A stretch of 64,000 nt of DNA from Lithodes maja (Eukaryota > Arthropoda > Malacostraca > Decapoda > Lithodidae): contig JBAKBP010007916.1 of NCBI GenBank assembly GCA_037953745.1, positions 31,525-95,524 of the forward strand, written 5' to 3'. Below, one piece after another: positions 1-10,789 of this stretch. Numbering within the stretch: position 1 is the first letter of the stretch; each line of letters begins with the position of its first letter. The notes under the pieces are model-generated. The model searched no databases. It was given only the letters and a program-made list of their open reading frames with translations, and had not been told where the DNA came from. A program made the position numbers and the translations under genes.

Positions 1-596
1 AGGAAATATCTTGAATGGTGATACTGAAGAGACCCACATTGTCTCAACACACAATGCACCCGAATCCAGCCCAGAACCCTAGTGAGGAGGTGTACATCGT
101 CAGTGATTAAAGGGCTAGACCAGCCCCTCACCACATCACTCCGAAGAGGGCCAGAAGCCCGAAACGAACACCCAATCCCCCATTCCCTCTAAACCGCGAA
201 TGGTCGATGAAGCCGCGTAACATTGCGAAAAGCTCCCATGGCGGTACTCTACGTGAGTGCCAGCCCATGCGACTTCTAACTCTGTGCCGAACCCACACGC
301 CTTAACAGCGAGGGTTAGAGGACTAGGTTTCGGTTTCGTCCTAGCTGCTCATACAAACAGCACGGACTCCTCAGGGACGCAACTCAGCGCCCGACCGTAA
401 CCACTCCTTGCACCAACTCCGAACACCCAAACCCACCAAGCTCCCAACTGAATCCAACTACATTGCAGTTTTGACTCTGCAGGCATCTCCAGCAATTCCC
501 CTTACACACCATACGCAGGAAATATCTTGAATGGTGATACTGAAGAGACCCACATTGTCTCAACACACAATGCACCCGAATCCAGCCCAGAACCCT
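1..596 (+). repeat. Satellite-like repeat, 516-bp period, about 1.15 copies
   Basis: The first 80 bases of the window recur at 517-596 with one base changed at most, giving a 516-bp period. The second copy stops at 596, exactly where the TRIM-like element begins. I see no coding potential in 80-516. Whether the array extends to the left cannot be seen. Confidence 0.6.
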
Positions 597-1537
597 TGTG
601 AAGGGAATTCATGGTCTCCTGAAATATCCCCAGGCTACCTTTTAGGATCAACTTTTCCTGGTACCTGGCGCGGGGTACGAACCTCTGAAGGGAATTTAAC
701 CCCCCTAAAAACCCACAGGTTTTGAGATGCCTTGGGTGGGGTTCGAACCCTGGTTAGTGACCCAACCATCACCACCAGGCCCGCGCGCTAACCCACTGTA
801 CTACCACGGACGTACTAAAAGTATAGCAACCTTAGTCCGATTTTTAAGAACCAGGTGATAGTCTCGTGGTGTTATCACGTGATGAGTTTATTGGACTTAC
901 CATCTCCGACTATTTTACGCTATACCTGACGTCAACTCGGGTTAGTATTATTGTGGGTGCGGGACATTTTCGAGGGCATTACATTACATCCTTCTTTAAC
1001 TAGGCTAGTCCCTAGCCTATTTTAAGGTCGTAAGGTATCGTAGCTGTATTACCTCAGCAATCTCAATATTGTTGGTATAGGGTTCGCGTGACGGGTGCTC
1101 CACGTAGCTACCTGGTCACGTTCCCTAGCTGCCACCAATGAAATGCTGGGTGTGAAGGGAATTCATGGTCTCCTGAAATATCCCCAGGCTACCTTTTAGG
1201 ATCAACTTTTCCTGGTACCTGGCGCGGGGTACGAACCTCTGAAGGGAATTTAACCCCCCTAAAAACCCACAGGTTTTGAGATGCCTTGGGTGGGGTTCGA
1301 ACCCTGGTTAGTGACCCAACCATCACCACCAGGCCCGCGCGCTAACCCACTGTACTACCACGGACGTACTAAAAGTATAGCAACCTTAGTCCGATTTTTA
1401 AGAACCAGGTGATAGTCTCGTGGTGTTATCACGTGATGAGTTTATTGGACTTACCATCTCCGACTATTTTACGCTATACCTGACGTCAACTCGGGTTAGT
1501 ATTATTGTGGGTGCGGGACATTTTCGAGGGCATTACA
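597..1537. mobile_element. TRIM-like element: two identical 387-bp direct repeats around 167 bp
   Basis: Positions 597-983 and 1151-1537 are direct repeats of equal length that read as identical. Each starts TGTG and ends CATTACA, so each has the TG...CA ends of an LTR. The 167 bp between them have no ORF. Each repeat holds a tRNA-like stretch on the minus strand (about 722-817 and 1276-1371) with a B-box-like GGTTCGAACCC. I find no clear target-site duplication or primer-binding site. A tandem SINE-bearing duplication is therefore an alternative to a terminal-repeat retrotransposon in miniature. Confidence 0.5.
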
Positions 1538-2545
1538 AGTTGTAATTATTTATTAGTTATAATTATTTATTAGTAGTAATCATTAGTTTCCTCTTGGTGT
1601 CATCATAATCATGTCTCCCGATATAATAGGGTGGTATAGTTGGTTAGGGCAATTATTGAGGGGAGATTTTCACTTGAGGGTTCCTTTTCTGGACCCCCTT
1701 CTCCCTCATGTTTAGCCCCATCGTGTTTTACATATCAAGAGATTCGCCTAATTAGTTTGGCGATTTTAAAACCGTTCTCCCCATTTTGTTGTAATTTTTA
1801 AGACCTTTCGTGCCATTTCGGTGTCCTCACGTCCCACTGGTACACTATGCCTATGTGTTTGTTTGTTTTTACTATTTACAGCTACAGTATATAGCAACTG
1901 TCTAAATATATACATCTTGTTTGACTTTCTATCTATCTATATAGGCCTACTATGGCACATAGGCCTACCCCATTGTTATGTATTTATTTATTTTTGTATT
2001 AGCTGGGGGTGGCCGACTCGAGACAGAGCCCGTACAGGGACAACAAAATATAGTCTATCTTAGTTTTATTTTAATTATTTCTACAAAGATACGTATAGTG
2101 AAAGTAATAACATCACAAATAGCTACGGAATAGCTGAACAACTGTACATATTTGTCTCCAAAATGGCGTCAGGCTGAAGAATGATCTGCGCATGCGTTGA
2201 AGTCTTTATAATCCCAGTAGATGTTAAAAAGGCTTGTTATAGATGTTATATAAGCCCATCATCAATATCACTGCTGCCTATGACAATCTAACACAATACT
2301 ATACCTTATAATAGCCTTGGGTGGCCATGAGGTGGTCCAGAGGTTGAGTAAATTGATGTTACTTACTTGTTCTGGGTTCGTCGTCTGCTGCAGTGTTGAT
2401 AATAGTGGTTGATAAGCACGGCCATCTATCGGGAGACAGACACTAGTATGACAGGCTATTATTTAGACGCCATATTGGATACCTCACTATTAACATCTTG
2501 TATGTCTTATTTTGACTCTTATAGACGGCTTTGATGGCTTGTTTT
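1538..2545. other. Non-coding stretch with repeat fragments
   Basis: No gene is recognisable. About 1660-1830 resembles the TTAA MITE at 42773-43133, sharing a stretch around 'ctccctcatgtttagcccca'. About 1998-2035 is a short copy of the retroposon 3' tail seen at 2797 (minus orientation). The rest, 2060-2545, shows nothing I can assign. Confidence 0.4.
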
Positions 2546-2706
2546 ATTAGCCTAGGTTTCTGGGTCTTCTCCTGGGCGACCTAGATATATGTGATTTTGT
2601 TTTATTTGATTTTTTGTTTTCTTTTTTGTTAAATGTTGTGTTGTCCCTCTTCGGGCTCTGTCTCGAGTCGGCCACCCTTAGCTATCGGATATGTGCATGA
2701 GTATAT
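2546..2706 (+). mobile_element. RTE-like LINE 3' end fragment
   Basis: This matches the 3' end of the LINE at 27380-28406: the same 'gggtcttctcctgggcgacct' stretch (one base differs), a T-rich stretch, and the 'gtctcgagtcggccaccc' block that precedes a microsatellite-like tail. No coding region remains, so it is a strongly 5'-truncated copy. Confidence 0.55.
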
Positions 2707-2796
2707 AGATTTTCTTTTTGTCTGGCGGGCATGGTTTCGTTCCCTTTTTTATTGTATGTATGTATATATGTACTGTATATACTCAGGCACATACCC

Positions 2797-2960
2797 ATAG
2801 CTGGGGATGGCCGACTCGAGACAGAGCCCGAACAGAAACAGCATTTAAAGTTCTAATTCTTAGGATCCGGGACCACTTTCACTTTCACGTTCCCTCGCCC
2901 CTTTCTGTCTCGTCTATTACGTGGAAATATTCCCCTCGAGTATTAGGACGCACTTTAAGT
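2797..2960 (-). repeat. Dispersed retroposon tail family, minus copy
   Basis: The block from 'agctggggatggccgactcg' to the 'cccctttctgtctcgtct' stretch is the reverse complement of 25905-26080 and 58705-58900. The family ends in a block shared with RTE-like LINE tails, so it may be a SINE that borrowed a LINE tail. Confidence 0.5.
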
Positions 2961-3344
2961 TTATTCTGGCTATCATTAGACGATCGATTTTATTCAGCTT
3001 AGGAAGGAGCTGTGGGAGTCGAAGGCATGATTGAGTTGGCTTGGACCCCTTAGATTTCGAGAGGTATTTCATAATCTTTATATAATCATCTAATTATAGC
3101 CAGAATATGTTTAATTAATTATGCTTCCATGTCTGCTGATAGGGTTACGATTTTGTAGCGAAATAAAATTTTATACTTTGTTCTTCTTGGACTCCCTTCT
3201 CCCTCATGTTTGTCCTCCATTAAATTTGATATTTTGTTTTCTTTTTTTATTTATATTAGTTTAACCAGACCACTGAGTTCCACAAAAGAACTCTCATAGG
3301 GCTGGCCCGAAGGATTTGATCAAAATGGACAACTAATCAAGTCA

Positions 3345-3815
3345 AGATAGATGTTGAAATAGGGGAGCTATCTCCCAGTCTAGGGCCTTTCCTAGCTGAT
3401 GCTGAGAGGATTGGGTTCTAGTCATGTGGTGATGGGCTGATCTATCAGAGTGAGAACTGAGCGATCTCTGCCATACCCATAGCTACTCTGACGGTTCCTT
3501 TTACTTATATATTTTCAAGATCTCAAGTCTCTTCCGTGGATTGACCTCCCAATCTACCAAGATTGGAAGCCAAAGCGTCACATTTTTCCTTTGCCCCTCA
3601 ACTTTCTCTTCATAATTGCTGAGAGGCGCAGGGCCTTGGGTGGGGCTTTGGTTTCCCGGGCGTTTCCGCACCCTCCTCAGCTCCCCGCCATGGAGTGGCT
3701 TCAGTCACCCAGGCTTTATTGTGGTCGGCAGGGAGGGTTCTGTTTGGGCGCTCGGTTATGGCCTTGCTCGGGGCTTTGGGGCTGTTCGGCCAGGCAGCTT
3801 GGGGAACAACAATAA
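3345..3815 (+). mobile_element. Retroposon with (AAC/AAT)n tail, near full length
   Basis: This copy belongs to a family also present at 50216-50623 (+), 55667-56190 (-) and 56203-56618 (-), with 3' fragments at 29598-29683 (+) and 52945-53035 (-). It ends in 'gcttggggaacaacaat'. Some copies have target-site duplications, which shows retroposition. Open frames across the GC-rich 3' half end in runs of Asn that merely translate the AAC tail, so I do not regard them as genes. It could be a long SINE or a LINE 3' end. Confidence 0.6.
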
Positions 3816-3819
3816 CAAT

Positions 3820-4372
3820 AAGATAGATAGGGAAGGGCAGGAGGTGTACAAATCTAGGAAGGTGAAGACAAGCAGACATTTCTCGCCATTCCATCAGTTA
3901 AGCCGGACCACATGAGCTCCACATCAGAGCTCTTATAGGGCAGGGCCGAAGGATGAGGCAAGAACTGCTACACTGCAGCGCCAACCAAGAAGTGATCAAG
4001 GGCGAAGAATGAAATATCAGTACTAAGGTATAAAAAAATCACAGCGAGATGCAAAAAATGCATTACCGTATGGAATTAAGTCAGCTCGGCTACATCAGCA
4101 ACCGAAGAGACAAATCAGGTCAGGAGTCTTCTACCTAGCCAGGCCAGGGAGACATGAGATATAGGTTGCCCGAGGACAACCGAATGGGACAGAATAAGAA
4201 TAGAAGGGGAAAAACATAGAAAGAGAAATGGAAAAACTACTCAAAATTAGTCAAGCTGATGACGAAAGCTCGAGGGGAGAGAGGAAGGGTAATTACCACA
4301 ACCATCCCCCATCAAGCCCCAGTCGCCGGCCCCGAAGCCACCCAACCGCGCCAAGGAGAGTAGTAACAGGGG
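3820..4372. repeat. Dispersed repeat, uninterrupted copy (empty site)
   Basis: This about 550-bp repeat recurs at 5118-5449 plus 7324-7552, where a LINE has landed in it. Here the join reads through without interruption around 'ggagacatgagatatagg', giving the pre-insertion state. No ORF of note. Confidence 0.65.
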
Positions 4373-4616
4373 GGTATTTTTGATATTTTAAGACATACAT
4401 ACTGTAATAAGACACAAGTCTAGGGAATAAAGAATACTCCATATTGCATCCAATAAAATGTATTGTTTTATATCAAATATCAATATACATATCAACCTTT
4501 ATGCTATATGCTTTAAAAATACATTAATTTATTATAAAATGCAGCTATAAAAATCTTCATATGCACTACTGAATACTGTAGCTCAAACTGTGACCTTTGC
4601 GCAAGTATTTACCATT

Positions 4617-4932
4617 TCTGTACCAGCGACGTCTGTTGTATTATATTCTAGATATATCTGGACGATCTTATGCAGCTTAGGAAGGATCAGTGGTAGTTGA
4701 AAGGGTTGATTGAGATAGTTGAAAGCCACATTTTACTAAAGCGTTATTTCCATGTAGTGATTTTGATAAGTTCTTTTGTCTTTAAATAAGTTTGTATTGT
4801 GTCATCCCTGTTTTGGTTTGTTTATTCTGCAAGTTTTACATTTAATTGCTAGATATCTTTCCTAAACTGAATAAAATTGATTAGTAGTAGCCAGAATAAA
4901 ATGAAAAGAATGTCGACAGGCACAGAAGGGGT
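4617..4932. mobile_element. Degenerate MITE related to 38372-38585
   Basis: The left end reads 'tttctgtaccagcgacgtct' and the right end carries the inverted counterpart 'cacagaaggggtaa'. The interior 'gcagcttaggaaggat' block matches the TTAA-flanked MITE at 38372-38585 and a decayed piece near 2990-3050. A Penelope-end-like repeat (about 4730-4845) lies inside. The flanking TTAA has been lost. Confidence 0.4.
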
Positions 4933-5117
4933 AAATTGCACTTGGATTGATAACATTGATAACAATTAAATGATCATAGCTTTGCCCACAATATGTATAC
5001 TATTATCACAGAGTTCTTTTTAATATTAGTTTAACCAGACCACTGAACTCCATAAAAGAACTCTCATAGCGCTGGCCCGAAGGATTCGATCAAGATATAT
5101 AACTAAACGAGGCAAGA

Positions 5118-5449
5118 TAGAAAGGGAAGGGAAGTAGGGGAACAAATCGAGGAAGGTGATGACACGCAGACATTTCTCACCAATTCACCAGTTCAGTCGG
5201 ACCACATGACCTCCACATCAGAGCTCTTATAGGGCAGGGCCGAAGGATGAGGCAAGAACTGCTACACCGCAACACCAACCAAGAAGTGATCAGGGCGAAG
5301 AATAAGAGATCAGGTCGAAGGTAGAAAAAATCACATCGAGAAGCAAAAAATGCATTACCGAAGGGAATAAAGTCAGTCCGGCCACAACAGCAACCGAAGA
5401 GACAAATCAAGTCTGGAGTCTGCTAACTAGCCAGCCAGGGAGACAGGAG
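5118..5449. repeat. Left half of dispersed repeat split by a LINE
   Basis: It matches 3820-4140 closely. It stops at the 6-bp CAGGAG (5444-5449), the left target-site duplication of the LINE at 5450-7323. The right half resumes at 7324. A related shorter repeat precedes it at 5020-5117. Confidence 0.65.
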
Positions 5450-7323
5450 TACAAAGGAAATCAAGCAACAACAGATCTAGTGACCCTTCTAGGCTGCTTG
5501 TCCTCCAAAACACTGAGGATCAAGTGTCCAAACAGTGGTTTAGAGTGGGTAAGGGAACATTGGAAAGGGAACTACTGCCCTGCCACTAACGTGGCAGGAC
5601 TAGGAAGTTAGTAGGGGACATATGGGTTAGTAACTGAGGGGAGGATAAAGTTATTCATTTACAAACGCAGTCAGTCGCGGGTTTGATGCGAGATATTTGT
5701 CTAGGCGGAATTTAAATGAATCAACGGTGCTGCAGTCTATAACGTTTCGGGGAAGCCCATTCCACAAGTTGACAACTCGATTGAAGAAGAAATTCTTAGA
5801 TTCGTGCGAGTTAAAAGATTTACCAATAATTTTGCAACCGTTTCCCCGTGTGTAATTAGATTGGTCGATAGTGAAGTATTTACTACAGTTCATATTGTCG
5901 ATGCCTTTGATGATTTTGAACACTTGAATTAAGTCGCCTCTTAATCTGCGCTGGGTTAAAGGAAATAGATTTAATTCTCTAAGACGCTCTTCATATGGTT
6001 TGTTCTTTAGGCTAGGTATCATTTTGGTAACTCTACGTTGAACTCGTTCTAGCTTGTTTATATCTTTTTGGTAATAAGGGCACCAGGATTGAACGCAGTA
6101 TTCCAGAAGAGGGCGGACTAAGGAATTGTAAAGGGTTAGGATAACTTCTTTGGATTTATGCTCAAATGACCTGCCAATAAAGCCAATTATTTTGTTTGCC
6201 TTCTTAACAACTTCTGAACATTGTTGACTCGGTTTTAGGTTACTCGATATTGTTACTCCCAGATCAGTTTCTCTGTTTACATTCTTAAGTTGAGTGCCAT
6301 TCATCGAATAGTTTGCTTTCTCATTTAGGTATCCGACATGTAGTACTTTACATTTATCCGCATTGAAACTCATTTGCCAAATTTGGGCCCAACATGACAA
6401 TTTATCTAGATTGTGTTGCATATCGTCAACTTGTTCTTTTGAGAGTACGCTATTTGCAATTTTTGTATCGTCAGCAAATTTTGAGATTGTGCAGGTGAGA
6501 CCCTCATCTATGTCGTTGATGTAAATTAGAAAGAGAATTGGTCCTAGTACCGATCCCTGGGGTACCCCGCTACTTACATTGGTCCATTTAGATGCCTTAC
6601 CGTTTATGACTACTCTTTGCTTTCTGTTGTTAAGCCAATTTTCTATCCATTTCAACAAACCGTCTTGTATTCCATGCGCTTTTAGTTTTAGCAGTAAACG
6701 TTTGTGGGGAACTTTGTCAAAGGCCTTTTGAAAATCAAGGTATATAATATCTACAGCTTTACTCTCATCGTAGAGGTTGAGGATATCGTGGAAGAAGTCT
6801 AAGAGGTTTGTTAAACAGGAACGTTTTTTACGAAAGCCGTGTTGAGTATCTTTAAGTATGTTATTTTCCTCTAAGTGATTTACGAGTCTGTCTCGTATGA
6901 CCGTTTCTAGCATTTTACATACAACTGAGGTTAAGCTAATTGGACGATAGTTACTGGGTAGGGATTTGCTGCCTTTTTTGAATATCGGTGTTACGTTGGC
7001 TAGCTTCCACTGATCAGGCATAGTTCCAGACTGCAAGGATTTATTGAATAGTAATGTCAGTGGTTTGGAGAGCTCATTCTTAGCTTCCTTTAGAACTCTA
7101 GGCGAGATTGTATCAGGTCCTGGCGTTTTATTTACTTTGAGTTTATCTAAACAATTCAATACTTCTCTCTCTGTAACGGTGATATTGCTTAGAACATCTG
7201 AATTATCAATCTGAATCGGCGATGGTGTAGGAATATCACTGAGGTCTTCTGTTGTAAAAACTGATGCAAAGAAGGTATTGAGGGCATTACTCATTTGTAC
7301 TTCGTCTTTGGTGTATTCTCCTT
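5450..7323 (-). mobile_element. CR1-like LINE, 5'-truncated insertion
   Basis: About 1.87 kb sits in a repeat whose empty version is at 3820-4372. It is flanked by CAGGAG at 5444-5449 and 7324-7329. It is minus-strand and 5'-truncated, keeping only the reverse transcriptase and C-terminal part plus a 200-bp 3' UTR. No microsatellite tail is obvious. The open frame is still intact, so the insertion is probably fairly young. Confidence 0.75.
5651..7294 (-). CDS. LINE ORF2 fragment: reverse transcriptase (CR1-like)
   Basis: This 547-residue open frame is the C-terminal part of a non-LTR retrotransposon polyprotein, which copies element RNA into DNA at a nicked target. RT motifs are in order: a 'NYRPISLTSV' block (residues 115-124), 'AFDKVPHKRL' (191-200), 'SGVPQGSVLGP' (242-252) and the catalytic 'FADD' (273-276). 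A conserved thumb and C-terminal region follows. The apurinic-type endonuclease domain is missing because the element is 5'-truncated. The first Met is only the first in the open frame, not a genuine start. The closest relative in this window by motif is the LINE at 30.4-37.7 kb. Confidence 0.8.
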   Translation of the reverse strand: MSNALNTFFASVFTTEDLSDIPTPSPIQIDNSDVLSNITVTEREVLNCLDKLKVNKTPGPDTISPRVLKEAKNELSKPLTLLFNKSLQSGTMPDQWKLANVTPIFKKGSKSLPSNYRPISLTSVVCKMLETVIRDRLVNHLEENNILKDTQHGFRKKRSCLTNLLDFFHDILNLYDESKAVDIIYLDFQKAFDKVPHKRLLLKLKAHGIQDGLLKWIENWLNNRKQRVVINGKASKWTNVSSGVPQGSVLGPILFLIYINDIDEGLTCTISKFADDTKIANSVLSKEQVDDMQHNLDKLSCWAQIWQMSFNADKCKVLHVGYLNEKANYSMNGTQLKNVNRETDLGVTISSNLKPSQQCSEVVKKANKIIGFIGRSFEHKSKEVILTLYNSLVRPLLEYCVQSWCPYYQKDINKLERVQRRVTKMIPSLKNKPYEERLRELNLFPLTQRRLRGDLIQVFKIIKGIDNMNCSKYFTIDQSNYTRGNGCKIIGKSFNSHESKNFFFNRVVNLWNGLPRNVIDCSTVDSFKFRLDKYLASNPRLTAFVNE

Positions 7324-7552
7324 CAGGAGATATAGGTTGCCCGAGGACAACCGAATGGGACAGAATAAGAATAGAAGGGGAAAAACATAGAAAGAGAAAT
7401 GGAAAAACTACTCAAAATTAGTCAAGCTGACGACGAAAGCTCGAGGAGAGATAGGAAGGGAAATGACCACAACCATCCCCCATCAAGCCCCAGTCGCCGG
7501 CCCCGAAGCCCCCCAACCGCGCCAAGGAGAGTAGTAACAGAGGGGATTATCA
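7324..7552. repeat. Right half of dispersed repeat split by a LINE
   Basis: It starts with the second CAGGAG copy (7324-7329) and matches 4150-4372 nearly base for base, including 'aaccatcccccatcaagccc'. Confidence 0.65.
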
Positions 7553-7599
7553 CAGAGTAAATGCCATACACCCTTAATGTGAAACAGTAATACATTATG

Positions 7600-8711
7600 G
7601 TGGTTTTGAGTTTTATTTCATAAATGATAGCGATTTTGATTAGTTATTTTGCCTTTATATTGTCACATCCTTGTTTTGGTGTGTATATTTTGCAAGTTTT
7701 ACATTATTATAGTATTGTTTTTCTAAATATTTATTATGTTCTCTCCACTAACCAACTTTACTCCTAAACTCGATTAATGAAATTAACAAACACATGTGGC
7801 AGTCCGGGGATTCAAACCCAGGACGCTCACACCGAAAATCAACACACTTATGCATTGCGCCATGAAGACAGTGCATTATTTCCACATAGTGATTTTGACA
7901 GATTCTTTTGTCTTTATATGGTGCAGTTCCTGTTTTGGTTTGTGTGTTTTGCAAGTTTTACCTTTTAAGTGCATTCCTAGTATAAGTAAATTACATTATT
8001 AAGGTCGTTTGGATGGAAGGTTCGATCTCCAAGTCTGTTCTGGTCCTGCTTTGGTTTGTATGTTTAGCGAGTTCAATCACATCATCATCATAAATAATTG
8101 AAGGGCCGGAGGATCCGAAGACCCCTTTTCACCCTGCCGCGTAACCTATTTTACTGTCAGGCGAAACAGAGGCAAGGGGTGTGAAGAGATTGCCCAAACG
8201 ATCTCCACCAGCCGAGAATCAAACTCGGTTCTCCCGGTTAGAAACCGAGCGCTCTACCAATGTCGCTACTGGTCACCCCCAAGTTCAATCACTGTGTCGT
8301 CCCTGTTTTGGTCTGTGTGTTTTGCAAGCTTCACCTTTCAATTTAATCCCTAGTTTAGTAAATTACATTATTGAGGTCGTTAGGGTGAAAGGCTCGATCT
8401 CTAAGACCCTTCTGGTTCTGTTTTGGTTTAATTCCTAGTATAAATAAATGACATTACTGAGGTTTTTAGAATGGAAGGCTCGATCTCTAAGTCTGTCCTG
8501 GTCTCGTTTTGGTTTGTTTGTTTCAAAGTTTAATCATTGTGCCGTCCCAGTTTTGGTTTGTGTATTTTGCAAGTTTTACCTTTTAAGTGAATTCGTAGTT
8601 TATGTAAATAACATTATTAAGGTCGTTAGGGTGGAAGGCTCGATCTCTAAGTCTGTCATGGTCCTGTTCAATTATTGTGTCGTCCCTGCTTTGGTTTGAT
8701 TATTTTGCAAG
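7600..8711 (+). repeat. Cluster of Penelope-end-like repeats
   Basis: Several imperfect units share two blocks: 'ttttggtttgtgtgttttgcaag' (shortened or altered in some units), and a second block with 'gaaggctcgatctctaag'. Unit starts are near 7665, 7925, 8300, 8545 and 8685. The last unit is cut by the LTR element and resumes at 18316. The first block is also found at both ends of the Penelope-like element (43500-43618 and 49618-49722). A tRNA-like stretch on the minus strand lies at about 7790-7875. No gene is seen. Confidence 0.5.
8081..8281 (-). mobile_element. tRNA-derived SINE with 11-bp target-site duplication
   Basis: The copy is flanked by AGTTCAATCAC at 8070-8080 and 8282-8292. On the minus strand the 5' end is tRNA-like, with an A-box-like 'tagcgacattggtagagcg', an anticodon loop giving TCT (Arg) and a B-box-like 'gagtttgattctc'. 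The 3' end has an ATG-repeat tail, which reads 'atcatcatcat' on the plus strand. It sits inside a Penelope-end repeat unit. Confidence 0.7.
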
Positions 8712-10573
8712 TGTGACGCATGTCGAGTATGAGCATGCTGTACAGAACGCCCAGTCAGGCCCCACTCTCGCTAGGATCGTCAGGGCAGGAACTTTGGCTG
8801 TAGTCTGTGTAGAGTTTCCTAACTTAGTTTATGTGAGCCGTTGTACTATAAGTATTATAAATATGTATTTTGTTTTCATCTGAGTCAACGAGTTCTATTT
8901 TATATCATTAGTTATAAGTATTGTGTGTGGGACTTATATGTAATGATGAGAGGAGAGAGAGAGAGATATTACGTAACGGGGACCAGTGAGTGCGCCACGC
9001 GGGCAGATAGGCCTAATTCCCTCCTCCCTCCTCCCTTCCTCCCTTTCAGCGCGTGGGAAGTTCTTTGTCGATCCCAGATTGAGAGAGAATATGACGTCAT
9101 GATTGCCAGTGGGCGGTCCTTAAGTAGTTTGAGATATGCCGCTAGAGGGCCGAGTATAAAAAGGGAGGTCCCGCCGCATTTTCCTTAGAACTCATCAGGC
9201 AAAGCGACCTCTCATATCCCTTGCAACTATCCATATTCTTCCGACTGATGTGAACTTTCTCTACTCTCTGAACAGCCTATCTTCTTCTCTTCTCGTCCCT
9301 GTTTAACCTCCATGACCCCTTTGGTGCAGATTTAGTCAGCCAAAGTATTATCGCTTGAGTTCTCACGAGATAAGTGCCTGTTAGATAGCCTATTTTTGGA
9401 AGGGTTAACTAGAATAGGATTGATTGATGTTTGTTGCACTCGTATATGCATTTCCCTGTGTGCGATTATTCATGTTCCTGTTTTCTGCTGGTTTAGGCAA
9501 TGCTAGACTGGGATAGGGTTTCTGAGTTGTGATTTCCTATGAGTACTAGGTTGCGGTTGAACCAGTACAATTGCAACGGAGACGTGGAACGCCTAGGTGG
9601 TCTTTCTGACTGTGTACCGTGGGAGTTTAGCACTGTGTTGCGAGTGAGGGCTTTTGCCTGTGCCACCCAACACTGTGCTATCTCATTTGCTTGACTTTGA
9701 GAGGATCGCCAGGAGAGAACCAGATACTAGTGATCTGGATCTCTCAAGAGAGCATCCCGTCAATTACCGTAATTTGGCCGCACAGTCTTAAGGACCTCGC
9801 TAGGCTACGAGCCGCTTGCTCAGCCATTGTCTCTTAACCTTAGATATCCCAGCTAGACTTTGCTCGACCAGCAGATACAGCATAGTATTGAAGCTTCTCC
9901 TTATGTATATTATTGTTTAAGCACTATTGATTTCATGTGTGGCACGCTTAGCTACTTCAGAGATTAGTGGCCCACGAGCACAATCTTAGTAGGCTATTGC
10001 CAGTGCATTGTCGGAGTACTTCTTCTTAATGTTTGCCATATCCTATTGCTTATTCTTATTCTTATAATTCTTCTTATGTCAATTTAAAGCCTTTAATTAC
10101 CAGTGAGTTATTCATTAAATTGCTGTTCAAAATCCGATACTTACTTCTTATGAGTATTCGAGAAGCATCTAACTTATCAGAAGATTCCTTGCTTGATGCT
10201 CGAGGACTATTGTTTAACGTAACGTAATAGTGCCGATCCGAAGTAGAGGGTGGAGGACTTCTTAAGTTCTTAGTTCAAGGGTGGATTACTTCGGCTTCGG
10301 CCAACACTATTCTTTAGTGTTGTAGTACTTTCTTCTTTGTTTGATTGTTGACCAGACTAGATAACTCCCGTCTTGTTATTAGTCTGTTGTGTGAAACGCT
10401 AGTACCGAGTTCTTGTATACCCCGTTATAGCAGATAGAACTCTGGAGGGTAGTGGCGTTTTTTGTTCGGCTGGCAGTACTCTGGGGTTGGGATCGTGTGT
10501 TTCCGTTGTGGCAGCGAGCCATACTCGAGTCCTGTGTAAGAGCCCTAGTGTACCCGAGTGCCCGGTCGTAACA
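8712..10573 (+). mobile_element. 5' LTR of Gmr1-like LTR retrotransposon
   Basis: This 1862-bp LTR starts TGTGACG and ends GTAACA. It matches the 3' LTR (16454-18315) in length and, as far as I can read, in sequence. It is flanked on the left by CAAG (8708-8711), the 4-bp target-site duplication shared with 18316-18319. The LTR is long for this group and has no convincing ORF. Confidence 0.9.
9155..9162 (+). promoter_or_regulatory. Candidate TATA box in 5' LTR
   Basis: TATAAAAA lies in 'gccgagtataaaaagggag', about 30 bp upstream of a plausible initiator near 9188. The same site is at 16897-16904 in the 3' LTR. This would define U3 as about the first 475 bp and place most of the LTR in R/U5. 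Confidence 0.5.
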
Positions 10574-10574
10574 A

Positions 10575-10592
10575 ATGGCGACCTTGCTTAGG
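10575..10592 (+). other. Candidate primer-binding site
   Basis: TGGCGACCTTG starts two bases after the 5' LTR. TGG complements a tRNA 3' CCA end. I do not assign the tRNA. Confidence 0.45.
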
Positions 10593-10789
10593 ATTTTGTG
10601 AACAGTATAATTTTTTGCAGAGTTGTACAACATTTGTTTGTTCGTACTTTAGCGTACATATTGAAGAATATTTTTTTTTTTGTAAGGCAATTAGGAGAGC
10701 ATTTAAGAGACTCTAGTTAATTTAGTAATTAGTGCTTGCATAAGGGAGTTTAACACTTTTGTCTCGAGAATTTTTTGGTGAACTTCAGT

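Noticed and set aside
3616..3915. Recurrent about 90-residue ORF ending in Asn runs (also at 50413, 55642, 56177)
   Set aside because: It is the translation of the AAC-tailed retroposon family. The Asn run is the AAC tail, and the frame is not kept between copies.
4250..4285. 'gctgatgacgaaagctcg' as a hammerhead core
   Set aside because: There would be no stem II between CTGATGA and GAAA, and the second copy near 7428 has CTGACGA.
10033..10227. 64- and 115-residue ORFs within the LTRs (also 8841, 16583 and 17775)
   Set aside because: They are duplicated only because the LTRs are. Composition and length do not suggest a gene.
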